Shown here in pieces: positions 1 to 8,912 of a DNA stretch of 50,772 nt. The notes below the pieces were generated by a model, which worked only from the letters and a program-made list of their open reading frames with translations, made no database searches and was not told the origin of the DNA. Origin of the DNA: Gemmiger formicilis (GTDB taxonomy: Bacteria; Bacillota; Clostridia; Oscillospirales; Ruminococcaceae); NCBI RefSeq assembly GCF_024462815.1, contig NZ_JANGCG010000019.1, positions 1 through 50,772 on the forward strand, read 5' to 3'. How positions within the stretch are numbered: the first letter of the stretch is position 1; the number at the start of each line of letters is the position of its first letter. Both the position numbers and the translations under genes were made by a program.

Positions 1-129
1 CGGATTTTTTGACAAATTTTGAGGGAGGTATTTGGGCAAGGTGTATATTGCGGAGGCGGGGAAGTATGACTACCAAATGTGGGTGCGGGGCCGAAGGTTT
101 ACCGGTAACAGCAGATATTGGGAAACAAC

Positions 130-154
130 CGGGCCGGGTATGCCCGGCCCCTAC
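130..154 (-). repeat. REP-like hairpin, GGGCCGGGC type
   Basis: A perfect stem GGGCCGGG/CCCGGCCC flanked by CTAC, the reverse orientation of the TGTAGGGG...CCGC family found throughout the window. The rest of 1-277 shows no convincing gene; a TATAAT-like hexamer at 237-242 may be the -10 of the next gene, but no good -35 was seen. Confidence 0.7.
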
Positions 155-277
155 GGGGTGGCTGCTGGGGAAGCGGCTATGTTTTTCAACATTGTTGGGC
201 GTGCCGTGTGGAAAACTCTTGCAATTTCTACCTTATTATAATAGTATAAAGACAACACATTGAAATGAGGGCTATCC

Positions 278-1057
278 ATGATTCTGGTATTGAACATTGG
301 CAACTCCAACATTACGTTCGGCGGGTATATGGCGGACGGCAAGCTGGTATTTTCCTCGCGGCTGTTTGCGGACACCGCGTTGAGCAGTGATGAGCTGCTC
401 TATAAAATGGTAAATATGCTGGCGCTGTACGGCGCGGAGCCGCAGCAGATTACAGGGGTCATCTTCTCCAGCGTGGTGCCGGCGCTGACGCCGCGGCTGC
501 GGGAGGCCCTGCGCAAAATGTGCGAGTGCCAGATTATGGAGGTCGGCCCCGGGCTGAAAAGCGGCGTGCGCATCCGGATGGACAACCCGTCCCAGCTGGG
601 CGGCGAGCTCCTCTGCGCCATCGTGGGCGCGCTGCAGCACTGCACGCCCCCCTGCGTGGTGGTAAACTTTGATACCGCTACCACCCTGCTGGCGGTGGAC
701 GCTGCCGGCGCGCTGGTAGGCGGCAGCATCCTGCCGGGGCCGCAGTGCTCGCTGTCGGCGCTGGTGCGCAACACGGCACAACTGCCACAGGTAGAGCTGG
801 AAGCACGCCCGCGGCGTCTGCTGGGAGCCAACACGGCCGACTGCCTGCACAGCGGCATTGTGTACGGTACGGCGGCCATGCTGGACGGCATGGTGGCCCA
901 GATACGCGCCGCGCTTAACGCCCCTGCCGCCCCGGTGGTGGCAACCGGCACACTGCCCGTCAGCGTGCGCACGGCGTGTACGACCGAAATCACCTACCGC
1001 GACACCCTTGTTCTGGAGGGGCTGTTTGTGATTTGGCAGAAGAATGTGCGGATGTGA
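278..1057 (+). CDS. coaX: Type III pantothenate kinase-like protein (divergent active site)
   Basis: 259 residues, the normal length for type III pantothenate kinase, which phosphorylates pantothenate in the first step of coenzyme A synthesis. Family landmarks are visible: N-terminal NIGNSN, GPGLKSGV near residue 90, DNPSQLGGE near 102 and FDTATT near 130, followed by GGSILPG. Three positions usually acidic or polar and catalytic differ. The first motif is normally DxGNT but has Asn for Asp. The GADR motif, which carries the catalytic Asp, reads GGEL. The Asp before the GTATT motif reads Asn. The family assignment is secure from the overall pattern; catalytic activity is doubtful. The start at 278 is the first ATG after a weak purine-rich site. 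A strong terminator follows, so it is probably a single-gene unit. Confidence 0.82.
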   Translation: MILVLNIGNSNITFGGYMADGKLVFSSRLFADTALSSDELLYKMVNMLALYGAEPQQITGVIFSSVVPALTPRLREALRKMCECQIMEVGPGLKSGVRIRMDNPSQLGGELLCAIVGALQHCTPPCVVVNFDTATTLLAVDAAGALVGGSILPGPQCSLSALVRNTAQLPQVELEARPRRLLGANTADCLHSGIVYGTAAMLDGMVAQIRAALNAPAAPVVATGTLPVSVRTACTTEITYRDTLVLEGLFVIWQKNVRM

Positions 1058-1099
1058 CGCGGACGTGATTTTGCCGGGAACGTCCCCTTCCGGCTTTGC

Positions 1100-1133
1100 A
1101 AAGAGGAGTGTATGCTCCTCTTTATTTTTTTTT
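1100..1133 (+). terminator. Rho-independent terminator after coaX
   Basis: Perfect 9-bp stem AAAGAGGAG / CTCCTCTTT with a 6-nt loop, followed by a long T tract. It excludes the upstream TTG at 1096 as the start of the next gene. Confidence 0.85.
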
Positions 1134-1203
1134 CGTGCTATGTTATAATATATTATGTATTTTTGTGTACAAATTTATTGAGAAAGGTATTTACGCAAAA
1201 CCC

Positions 1204-3090
1204 ATGCAGCATTTTAAAAACTTTGACTGGAAAAAGTTCCTGATGCAGGGGGTGCTCCCCTGCTTGCTGGCTGTGGCGGTGGGGTTCATCTCCCGCTACC
1301 AGCTGGAGCTCTCTGACGGTGTCACCGAGAGCTTTCTGGCCTTGCAGTGGCCACTGTATGCGCCGCTGAACGCCCTGACGGCCTTCTGCCTGACGTTGAT
1401 TCTGTTTGCCATGCTGGGCCGATGGTGGCTATCCACGGCGCTGTCCGGCGCGGTATTCACCATCATTGCGCTGATCAACTACTACACCCGCGACCTACAC
1501 GGCTCGGCGCTGATGCCGCAGGACATTCTGAACCTTGGCACCGCCGCTGAGGTCATGGGCAGCTACACCTTAAAAATCACCCATGACGTCATCAAGATTG
1601 CGCTGCTTTTCCTGCCGATTCTGGCTATCGCCTTTGTGCAGCGCCGGCTCTGCAAGGGCGCACCCAAACGCGCCAGCTGGCCCGCCCGCGGCGTGCGGGT
1701 GGCGGGCAGTGCGCTGTGCGTCTTTCTGGTGATGTTCTTTGGCTACTTCGGCCCGGTGACCGTCAAGCCCAAAACCACCTACGGCTGGGCGTGGCAGAAC
1801 ACCTACTACACCTACGGATATCTGGCGGGCACGATTGAGGCCACCAGCCTGATGGCCGACCCCATCATTGAGCCGGAGGGCTACAGCGACGCCGCCGCGG
1901 TCGAGGCTTTCGCCAAGGCGGACGGCTACACCGGCCCCGCCACCGCTGAAACCGCACAGGACTACCCCGATGTTGTGCTGATTCTGTCCGAGAGCTTCTA
2001 TGACTTTGACCTTGTGACGGATTTGCAGGCCGACACCGACATTATGCCGGTCACGAAAAACCTGCCCAACTCGGTCTACGGCCACACCATCAGCCCCCAC
2101 GTGGGCGGCGGCACCAACTCGACCGAGTACGAGATGCTGACCTCCAACTCACTGATTCTGATGCCGAGCATCACGCCGTTCAACTGGCTGAACCTGTACA
2201 ACGCCAACAGCGTGGTCAGCTACCTGAAGGGTCTGGGCTACTCCACCATGGCCGCCCACCCCTACACCAACTCCAACTACCGGCGCGACTCCGCCTGGCT
2301 GGCGCTGGGCTTTGACGAAACTCACTTTGAGGACGACTTCCCCACCCAGGACCGCTACGGCGACCGCCCCTACCAGACCGACTCCGCCACGTATAAGGAC
2401 TGGGAAAAACTCTACGAGGCCATGCCCGAGGACAAGCCGCGGTTCAGCTTCCTGGTATCCATCCAGAGCCACGGCGATTACGATATGAACGATGCTTCGC
2501 TGGATATTGTCCACGCCGCCACCGACTATGGCGAGTATGACGAGCTGATGGACGAATATTTAAGCTGCATCAAGATGACCGACGCCGCCGTGCAGGAGCT
2601 GTGCGACTACTTCACCGCGCAGTACGAAAAGACCGGCCGCAAGGTGATTGTTGCCATGGCCGGTGACCACGCGCCCAGCTTTGTGACCCACGTGGCCGAC
2701 CCCAGCTTTGCCGCCGCGGGCAACGATTTGGAGCTTTTGCAGCGCAGCACGCCGTTCTTCATCTGGGCAAACTACCCGCTGGAGCACACAGACGCCGCCG
2801 TCAGCACGGCCGACCCGCTGAACCGTATGGACATGGTCATGCTGACCCCCACCCTGCTGCAGCAGGCCGGTCTGCCGCTGAGCGACTATTACAAGTATCT
2901 GCTGGAAATGAAGCAGAACACCCCCGTTGTGACCGCCGCCAATGACTATATGAAGGCGGACGGCACCACGGCCGTGTACGGCGTTGACCCCGCGCTGGAC
3001 GCCTGGGTCAAGGGGTATCTGAATCTGGAATACAACAACATCGGCGCCCACGCCAAACGGGACCAAAGCATTTTTACCCCCGCCGATTGA
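1204..3090 (+). CDS. LTA synthase family membrane sulfatase/phosphoglycerol transferase
   Basis: About 628 residues. The N-terminal third holds roughly five hydrophobic membrane segments; the rest is an extracellular sulfatase-like domain. PDVVLILSESFYD carries the metal-binding Glu. GGTNSTEYEMLT carries the Thr nucleophile typical of LtaS/LtaS-like phosphoglycerol transferases. AMAGDHAP supplies the late Asp-His metal ligands. Such enzymes move glycerol-phosphate from phosphatidylglycerol to a surface polymer or glycolipid; the actual acceptor cannot be told from sequence. I chose the ATG at 1204, because the longer frame runs back through the coaX terminator. A TATAAT at 1144-1149 may be its -10 box. 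It is followed after 28 bases by the prepilin gene, which has its own strong RBS, so the two may be co-transcribed. Confidence 0.88.
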   Translation: MQHFKNFDWKKFLMQGVLPCLLAVAVGFISRYQLELSDGVTESFLALQWPLYAPLNALTAFCLTLILFAMLGRWWLSTALSGAVFTIIALINYYTRDLHGSALMPQDILNLGTAAEVMGSYTLKITHDVIKIALLFLPILAIAFVQRRLCKGAPKRASWPARGVRVAGSALCVFLVMFFGYFGPVTVKPKTTYGWAWQNTYYTYGYLAGTIEATSLMADPIIEPEGYSDAAAVEAFAKADGYTGPATAETAQDYPDVVLILSESFYDFDLVTDLQADTDIMPVTKNLPNSVYGHTISPHVGGGTNSTEYEMLTSNSLILMPSITPFNWLNLYNANSVVSYLKGLGYSTMAAHPYTNSNYRRDSAWLALGFDETHFEDDFPTQDRYGDRPYQTDSATYKDWEKLYEAMPEDKPRFSFLVSIQSHGDYDMNDASLDIVHAATDYGEYDELMDEYLSCIKMTDAAVQELCDYFTAQYEKTGRKVIVAMAGDHAPSFVTHVADPSFAAAGNDLELLQRSTPFFIWANYPLEHTDAAVSTADPLNRMDMVMLTPTLLQQAGLPLSDYYKYLLEMKQNTPVVTAANDYMKADGTTAVYGVDPALDAWVKGYLNLEYNNIGAHAKRDQSIFTPAD

Positions 3091-3118
3091 CCCGCCGAAC
3101 GCAAGGAGGAAGTCCACA

Positions 3119-5455
3119 ATGACTGGTCTCAAAAAAGCCTTACGCAGCCGCCACGGCTTTACGCTGGTGGAGCTGGTTGTCGTGCTGGTGATTGCAGGCA
3201 TAACAGCGAGCTTTGCCGTGCCTGCGCTGACCGGGTACATCGACAACACCAAGGAGAAGCAGGCCGTCAGCGAGACGCAGGCGTGTGTGATGGCGGCGAC
3301 CCGCATTGCCGCGCAGAAGTACGCCTTGGTGCAGAACGCTTCAATAACAGGAAAAAGCGATGGTGCAAATGCTCTGACAAGCTGGGCGGGCGAGTTGAAA
3401 AACGAGGCCCCCACCGTGACCGGTGATGTTGCACTGACTGAGGGCAGCGGGCAGTATCTGCTGCATATGGAAAGTGCTCCCATCGGCAGCAAAACGCCTG
3501 ACGACCTTGCCTCGCAGGCAGGCGTGAGCGGTACAGTGCAATGGATGACCTGCAATGCCAGCGGGCAGGTTTTGTACTTGGTGTACACCAGCAAGGATGG
3601 CATCACCGTTGTTTATACCAACAACGGTCGTTCTTCCACTGTAAGCACAAAGGCCGATGCTGTCGTTGTGCCGACACCGGAGCCGGGCAGCAGCGGCGGC
3701 GGTACGACCGGCGGCGGGGAAACCGGCGGCGGTGGTACGACCGGTGGTGGTACAACCGGCGGCGGTGGTACGACCGGTGGTGGTACAACCGGCGGCGGGG
3801 AAACCGGCAGCACTGCTACCGCAAACGAAAAACAATTCATTATCCATATGCAGGATGTCAGCACTGCAAACTCTGCGCCTTTTGCAAACAAAAAATATCA
3901 CATTGTAAGCGGTGAAAACTCCTTTGATGTGACCTCTGATAAAAACGGCGATATTCTGTTGAAAATTTCTCCTCATGAGGATGGTCGCCATCTTTCCGAT
4001 ACTGTTATCGGGGATACGGCGACATATATCACCGAAGATGAGGTTCCTGCCGGCTATCAAGTCATTCCCAGTGATACAAAAATCTATATCAATGTTTGCC
4101 TTAAAGAGAATGACTATTATCTCAATAGCATAAAGGATGACGGAAATTACAATTCAGGTGTTGTCGATATGGACAACAGGCGGCTTACCATTATGCGCTT
4201 TCCCGTTGCCAAATTGAATCTACGCGTCACTGACTCTGAGGGAAAAGCACTGCCCCGTGCTATTTTTGATATCACGAATGGCTCAAATACTGTTGCTACA
4301 CTCACTTGTAATGATAATGGAGAATGCTCCATTCCTGTCAAACTGCATGAGGGAGATAATATCGGGGAATCTGTTTACCTGACTGCCGGAAGCCAAACTT
4401 ATGATATAAAGGAAACCTATCCTCCTGCCGGATATCAGGGAGGTATCACCTGTTCTTTTAATTTATATTATGAGCCATATCCCTCTGAACCGAAACCCCA
4501 CCATGAAACCTGGTTCTATATTAATCGTTTTAACGATAATCATAAAGAATTGGGTAGATATGATCTGGAAAAAACAGTTGGTAAAGACGATTCTTTTCAT
4601 GTTATAAACACCAAACGCAAGCTATGTACTGTCTATATCCGTAAAATTGATGACGCCGGAAATCCTGTATCCGGCGCCAATCTAAAGCTGACAGCTGACA
4701 ACAATAACAATGCTATTGTAAACACCAATGTCATGGAAAACTTTGTACAATCCAAAGAGTTCACTACTACAGGCGCTGATGCCGTATTTGAGGTGCGGCA
4801 GGGTCAGAACTATACGCTTGAAGAAATAAACGCTCCTTCCGGATACACCAAGGCTGATAACCTGACATTTTTCGTTGAATCTGGCTGTACCACAAAGGTA
4901 GTCATCATGACTGACCATAACTCTAGTGAGGATAAATCTGATATAAAGTTCGACAAGGTCACTTTTAATCAGGCAAATAACTGGGCACACAAACTCACTA
5001 CGGATGACGAAATCAAATTTAGTGGCGGTGAAATTATTTGCTGGAAGGGTATCGCTTACTACAATTATGATAACATTAATACTAAGATTCCAAATAGCAA
5101 GCGTAATACCTATGAAAAGAATCCTACCGAACTGAATAACGCTCCCGACCCCATGGAATTCTTAAATGAGCATCTCAAAAAAGCGGCTGACTATATTGTT
5201 CCCCTCACGGGTAAGGCTTATCATTATAATGATGAAAATGTAACGCTCCAAAAAGGGGACATTGTTATTCCTGAAGATTATGGGAACGGGGTTCCTGAAG
5301 ATAATAAGAACAAAAAAGTATATGTCTATATCGGTGATACGGATTCACCTCTTACCGGCCAAAACCTCAGCGATAAAAATAAAAACTTTACTACGCTAGA
5401 GCATAAACCACAGGATAAAGACAACAAAACATATAATTTCACCCTCAATCCATAA
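3119..5455 (+). CDS. Chimeric prepilin with Cna-B/SpaA-type domains
   Basis: 778 residues. The N-terminus is a textbook type IV prepilin: short basic leader, then HGFTLVELVVVLVIAGI, with the peptidase site after Gly13 and Glu at +5 of the mature protein. Residues about 30-185 look like a small pilin head. A Gly/Thr-rich linker (about 192-230) follows. The remainder resembles Cna-B/SpaA isopeptide domains, with E-box-like segments YITEDEVPAGY, YDIKETYPPAGY and YTLEEINAPSGY. No LPXTG motif, C-terminal membrane helix or basic tail is present, so anchoring would be by the pilin helix rather than by sortase. The codons change from GC-rich before about 3830 to clearly AT-rich after it, which suggests fusion with foreign DNA. 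AAGGAGG lies upstream of the ATG, and a strong terminator follows the stop. Confidence 0.85.
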   Translation: MTGLKKALRSRHGFTLVELVVVLVIAGITASFAVPALTGYIDNTKEKQAVSETQACVMAATRIAAQKYALVQNASITGKSDGANALTSWAGELKNEAPTVTGDVALTEGSGQYLLHMESAPIGSKTPDDLASQAGVSGTVQWMTCNASGQVLYLVYTSKDGITVVYTNNGRSSTVSTKADAVVVPTPEPGSSGGGTTGGGETGGGGTTGGGTTGGGGTTGGGTTGGGETGSTATANEKQFIIHMQDVSTANSAPFANKKYHIVSGENSFDVTSDKNGDILLKISPHEDGRHLSDTVIGDTATYITEDEVPAGYQVIPSDTKIYINVCLKENDYYLNSIKDDGNYNSGVVDMDNRRLTIMRFPVAKLNLRVTDSEGKALPRAIFDITNGSNTVATLTCNDNGECSIPVKLHEGDNIGESVYLTAGSQTYDIKETYPPAGYQGGITCSFNLYYEPYPSEPKPHHETWFYINRFNDNHKELGRYDLEKTVGKDDSFHVINTKRKLCTVYIRKIDDAGNPVSGANLKLTADNNNNAIVNTNVMENFVQSKEFTTTGADAVFEVRQGQNYTLEEINAPSGYTKADNLTFFVESGCTTKVVIMTDHNSSEDKSDIKFDKVTFNQANNWAHKLTTDDEIKFSGGEIICWKGIAYYNYDNINTKIPNSKRNTYEKNPTELNNAPDPMEFLNEHLKKAADYIVPLTGKAYHYNDENVTLQKGDIVIPEDYGNGVPEDNKNKKVYVYIGDTDSPLTGQNLSDKNKNFTTLEHKPQDKDNKTYNFTLNP
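3694..3808 (+). repeat. Gly/Thr-rich coding repeat (33-nt unit)
   Basis: Low-complexity DNA encoding GGGTTGGG-type linker. A 33-nt unit occurs twice in exact tandem (3725-3757 and 3758-3790) with partial units on both sides, so its length could vary by slippage. Confidence 0.85.
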
Positions 5456-5460
5456 GAAAG

Positions 5461-5511
5461 CCCCCACCCAGCTGCAGAACATCTGCACTTGGGTGGGGGT
5501 GATTTTATTTG
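5461..5511 (+). terminator. Terminator after the prepilin gene
   Basis: Stem CCCCCACCCA (5461-5470) pairs with TGGGTGGGGG (5490-5499), followed by a T-rich run. Confidence 0.85.
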
Positions 5512-5597
5512 CGAAGTCTTTCCTGCAAAAGGAGGAGGCCGCGTACCTGCCCGGCACCTACAAATGCGTTTTCCATAAATGGGCAGTCGCAACAAAC

Positions 5598-5624
5598 GCG
5601 GAGGGGTCAAGACCCCTCCCTACA
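5598..5624 (-). repeat. REP-like hairpin, GAGGGGTC type
   Basis: GGAGGGGTC and GACCCCTCC pair around AA; CCCTACA at the right end gives the reverse orientation of the family. It lies just past the stop codon of the nitroreductase gene. Confidence 0.8.
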
Positions 5625-5630
5625 ATACTA

Positions 5631-6380
5631 TCATTCAAACTCGTCCCAATACACATGGGCGCTTCTTGTCATTTCCTTGGAAAAATCGCTTTCGTACTTT
5701 CTCTTGCAGAAGGCCTGCACGGCGGTGTTGAAATCATAGTCCGGCTGGCCGTTGGCGGCGGCGCGGGCGGTGAAGTCGGCGCGCAGCTCGTCCGGCGTGC
5801 GGTCGCGGTAGGTGTTCTCACACACAATGGCCTGCTCGGCAAAGCGGGCTGGCTTGGGGCGGCGCTGCTGCTGCTCGGTCGGGCGGCCAAACACCAACAT
5901 ACAGGCGGGCACAACGTACTCCGGCAGGCGCAGGGCCTCGCGCATGGGCTCGGCGTTTTCAATCACGTCCCCGATATAGCAGCTGCCGATGCCCATAGAT
6001 TCGGCGGCGACGACGGCGTTCTGCGCGGCAATGCAGGTGTCCGCTATGGCCAGCATCAAATCGCCGTAGCCGGGCTTGCGCGCATCCGGCATACCGGCCG
6101 CATGGTAGGCATTCAGCCAGCGGCGGCAGTCGGCCAGAAACACCAGCACCAGCGGTGCCTTGGCAATGAACGGCTGATGGTCGCACAGGTCGGCCAGTGT
6201 GGCCTTCAGCGCGGGGTCGGTGATGTCCAGAATTGTGTACAGCTGCTGGTTGCCCGCCGTGGGTGCCTGAAACGCCGCGTGCAGGATGGCCGCGCGCTCC
6301 TCAGCGGTGACGGCCTCGTCCGTGAACACCCGCACGCTTTTGCGGGCAGACAGCGCCGACAGGATTGGATTGTTTTGCAT
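5631..6380 (-). CDS. Nitroreductase family protein
   Basis: 249 residues. The N-terminal SALSARKSVRVFTDEAV and APTAGNQQLYTILDI match the FMN-binding start of nitroreductase-family enzymes. Further on, GYGDLMLAIADTCIAAQNAVVAAESMGIGSCYIGD is the typical helix-turn that packs on the flavin. These are cytoplasmic homodimeric NAD(P)H-dependent FMN enzymes; the substrate cannot be predicted. The start at 6380 is preceded by AAAGGAG at good spacing, so I prefer it to the ATG 18 bases upstream. It is followed and preceded by REP-like hairpins and does not look tightly linked to its neighbours. Confidence 0.88.
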   Translation of the reverse strand: MQNNPILSALSARKSVRVFTDEAVTAEERAAILHAAFQAPTAGNQQLYTILDITDPALKATLADLCDHQPFIAKAPLVLVFLADCRRWLNAYHAAGMPDARKPGYGDLMLAIADTCIAAQNAVVAAESMGIGSCYIGDVIENAEPMREALRLPEYVVPACMLVFGRPTEQQQRRPKPARFAEQAIVCENTYRDRTPDELRADFTARAAANGQPDYDFNTAVQAFCKRKYESDFSKEMTRSAHVYWDEFE

Positions 6381-6412
6381 GGTGAACTCCTTTTGCATTA
6401 TAAAAGTCTGGT

Positions 6413-6439
6413 TGTAGGGGCGGGCATTGCCCGCCCGCG
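6413..6439 (+). repeat. REP-like hairpin, GGGCATTGCCC type
   Basis: TGTAGGGGCGGGCATTGCCC continuing to GCCCGC. Full-length forward copy between the flippase and nitroreductase genes. Confidence 0.85.
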
Positions 6440-6453
6440 GCGTTACCGGCTTA

Positions 6454-7884
6454 TCACTTTTTCTTCTTCAAAAACTTGCCAATCAGCGTTTCCAACATAC
6501 TGAGTACCTCGCGGATGTTCACCACGCAAACCACCGCGGTGATGCCCACCACCGGCACGGCCCAGTGCTCCAAGCGCATCATGCACCAGATTTCGGCCAG
6601 CACCAGCGCCAGATTCATAATCAGCCACGCCGGGTGGAAGTCGATTTCCAGCAGCCCCCGCGTGGAGTACGCACGCAGCAAAAACACCAGCAGCAGGCTC
6701 AGGAAGCTGGCCGGGGTCACGCCCCACGGCCCCCACAACAGGATAAAGAAGTAGTTCAGCACAAGGTTCAGCACCGCGCCCGCCAGCATGGTAAACAGCG
6801 AGCCCGTGCTGCGCTTATACACCACGTAGATGCTGTTCAAGAACTGGTTCAAGCAGGTCAGCATCGAGCAGAGCGTCAAAAACGGCACAAAGGTCCACGC
6901 ATCAAAATACTCGGCCTTGAAAACCCGCATCAGCAGCTGGCACAGCATAATAATGCCCGCCACGCAGCAGAACAGCACGCTGGCATACACACGGAAAATC
7001 TTGGAGAAAAACGCCTCGCGGTCGGTCTCCTCCGTCACGGCGGAAAGCTGCCACGCCTCATAGAAAATGCCGCCCAGAATCGTGATAATCTGCGGCAGGA
7101 AGTACCCCGCCGACAGCAGGCCGACCCAGTGGTTGCCGCTGCGGCCGCCGTAGCCCTCGCACATACCCTGCACAAAGAACATATCGCTGGCGTTGATGAC
7201 CCAGAAGCTGATGGACGCAGGGATCATCGGCAGGCAGTAGCGCAGCATATCCTTCCACAGCGCCATACTGAACGCCTTGGGCTTGAAGTAGCGCCAGCAC
7301 CCGCCCGCGATAAAGACAAACACCATCGAGGTCAGGTCCGCCAGCGCGTTGGCCAGCAAAAAGCCGGTTGCCCCCAGCTTGAACACACTGAGGAAAATCA
7401 GGTAATACGCCAGCAGGCTGAGCGTGGTCAGCACACCGTCAATGGCCACCAGCCGGTTCATCAGCCGCGACCGTATAAACTGGGTACACAGCGTGCGCAG
7501 GCAGCTTGCCAGCACGCAGAGGTACAAAAAGCCGAGATATTCCGCGGCGTTGGGTATCAGCCGCACCAGCGGCATGGCCAGCAACAGCACCAGAAAGCCC
7601 ACGCAGATGGTGGCCGCACCGTTGACAAAGACGCTGGATTTGTCATTTTCCTTATCCAGACCAAACCGGATGACCGCATATGCCACGCCAAGGCTGACCA
7701 CCGGAATCAACAGGTTGGTGGCCTGCTGCAGCAGGCTGGACACGCCCATAACATCCGGTGAGTCCAGCGCGTAACTAAGATACGGCCGGATAAAGAAGCT
7801 GAGCAGCTTGGAGCTGAAGTTGGAAATGGCAAACAACAGCGTATTGCTGACCAGCGTTGTGTATTTTTTTTGTGAAGATGGCAA
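6454..7884 (-). CDS. Polysaccharide flippase of the Wzx/MurJ (MOP) superfamily
   Basis: 476 residues with about twelve to fourteen hydrophobic segments and a very basic C-terminal end (KFLKKKK). The N-terminal NTLLFAISNFSSKLLSFFIRPYLSYAL is characteristic of O-antigen/teichoic-acid type flippases, which move undecaprenyl-linked saccharides across the membrane. The gene starts at a TTG (7884) with GGGAGGG seven bases upstream; no ATG fits as well. Its polymer is unknown and no glycosyltransferase is adjacent. The metalloprotease gene lies just upstream in the same direction, 51 bases apart. Confidence 0.85.
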   Translation of the reverse strand: MPSSQKKYTTLVSNTLLFAISNFSSKLLSFFIRPYLSYALDSPDVMGVSSLLQQATNLLIPVVSLGVAYAVIRFGLDKENDKSSVFVNGAATICVGFLVLLLAMPLVRLIPNAAEYLGFLYLCVLASCLRTLCTQFIRSRLMNRLVAIDGVLTTLSLLAYYLIFLSVFKLGATGFLLANALADLTSMVFVFIAGGCWRYFKPKAFSMALWKDMLRYCLPMIPASISFWVINASDMFFVQGMCEGYGGRSGNHWVGLLSAGYFLPQIITILGGIFYEAWQLSAVTEETDREAFFSKIFRVYASVLFCCVAGIIMLCQLLMRVFKAEYFDAWTFVPFLTLCSMLTCLNQFLNSIYVVYKRSTGSLFTMLAGAVLNLVLNYFFILLWGPWGVTPASFLSLLLVFLLRAYSTRGLLEIDFHPAWLIMNLALVLAEIWCMMRLEHWAVPVVGITAVVCVVNIREVLSMLETLIGKFLKKKK

Positions 7885-7935
7885 GGTGGAACCCTCCCTG
7901 TGTATGGTTTGTCTTAGTTTTGCCGCCCGCGGGTT

Positions 7936-8502
7936 TTACCGCATTTTCAACAGCTTTTCCCGCTGCTTGTAGTCCGGCATGGCCCTTTCCACCGCCGCCC
8001 AGAACGTGGGGCCGTGGTTGGGGTGGGCAAAGTGGCAGAACTCATGCACAACAACGTATTCCTGCGCGGGCATGGGCATCACGCAGAGCCGCCGCGCAAA
8101 GGCCAGCGTGCCGGTGCGCAGACTGCAGGACCCCCAGCGGGTGTTCATATCCCGCACGGCGATTTTAGGCATATGCCCGCCCGGGCAGATGGCCGCGAAC
8201 TGCGGATAGTATGCCCGGCAAAGCGCCTGCATATGGGCCAGTGCCGCCTGCTTTGTGGGCAGTGCGGGCTGCTCGGCGGCTTCGCGTTCACGGCGAGCGG
8301 CGGCCTTGGCCTGCGCGGCGCGCACCCAGTCTGCCCGCGCCGCCACAAAGGCGTCCACGTAGCTTATCGGCACCCGCGCCGACGCACTGGCCGCAACCGA
8401 GCCATCGGCCCGGACACGCAGATTTATATTGCGCACCCGCCGCCGCGTGAGCGTATAGCATACGCCGCCCGCGCAGCGCTCCTGCACCTTTTCTGTCGCC
8501 AA
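7936..8502 (-). CDS. YgjP-type (DUF45) zinc metallopeptidase
   Basis: 188 residues. The zinc-binding helix VVHEFCHFAHPNHGPTFW holds the HExxH motif with a downstream His. The preceding RDMNTRWGSCS is the other strongly conserved family signature. The N-terminal YTLTRRRVRNINLRVRADGSV also matches the DUF45/SprT-like group. Length is a little short compared with the usual 220-240 residues. These are cytoplasmic proteins with poorly known roles; some occur near restriction enzymes, which is not the case here. The start is a TTG at 8502 with a G-rich site about eight bases upstream. A TATAAT-like hexamer is visible on this strand near 8570. Confidence 0.87.
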   Translation of the reverse strand: MATEKVQERCAGGVCYTLTRRRVRNINLRVRADGSVAASASARVPISYVDAFVAARADWVRAAQAKAAARREREAAEQPALPTKQAALAHMQALCRAYYPQFAAICPGGHMPKIAVRDMNTRWGSCSLRTGTLAFARRLCVMPMPAQEYVVVHEFCHFAHPNHGPTFWAAVERAMPDYKQREKLLKMR

Positions 8503-8711
8503 GCCGCGACCCCTCCCCCATCGTCATTCCCCGGGCAATCCGTTTTGTGCCTGTTTTCTTATTATAACAGGAAATGGTCTGGTTTTCCATATTTGAGAGG
8601 AAAAGACTTGTTGGGGAAATGTGAACATTTGCAGGGGCAAAGAGTATGAGATGCCAGACCGGGAATCTCCCGCGGGCGGCCGTCCTGTTCGATTCCTCGT
8701 ACGGAAGCACG

Positions 8712-8747
8712 AAAAAGCTCCTCAATCCTGAGATTGAGGAGCTTTTT
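8712..8747 (-). terminator. Terminator after tRNA-Glu
   Basis: Perfect 16-bp inverted repeat with loop CTGA and a T tract on the minus strand, touching the CCA end of tRNA-Glu. It ends the tRNA-Met/tRNA-Glu transcript. Confidence 0.9.
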
Positions 8748-8821
8748 GGTGACCCGTACGGGAATCGAACCCATGTTACAGCCGTGAAAGGGCCGTGTCT
8801 TAACCGCTTGACCAACGGGCC
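8747..8821 (-). tRNA. tRNA-Glu (UUC)
   Basis: On the minus strand the acceptor GGCCCGT pairs with ACGGGTC, the anticodon loop centres on TTC, the T arm has GGGTTCGATTCCC, and CCA is encoded after discriminator A. 75 nt including CCA. Confidence 0.95.
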
Positions 8822-8912
8822 ATATAATACAAGATTTCGCTAAAACAGCAAGCAACCTATCGGCCACTATTGCAACCGACCCCCAAGTATTTTAGCGAAA
8901 CCCTGTATCATG

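Noticed and set aside
9..263. Short open frames at the left end
   Set aside because: They run through a REP-like hairpin and show no family motif.
1096..1203. N-terminal extension of the LTA-synthase-like gene from a TTG
   Set aside because: The start lies inside a rho-independent terminator; the ATG at 1204 is the more likely start.
3694..3808. Tandem GGTGGT/ACGACC DNA considered as a CRISPR or regulatory repeat
   Set aside because: It is in frame, encodes a Gly/Thr linker and has no spacers. No CRISPR array is seen in the window.
8646..8843. 65-codon plus-strand frame across tRNA-Glu
   Set aside because: It reads through a tRNA and its terminator.
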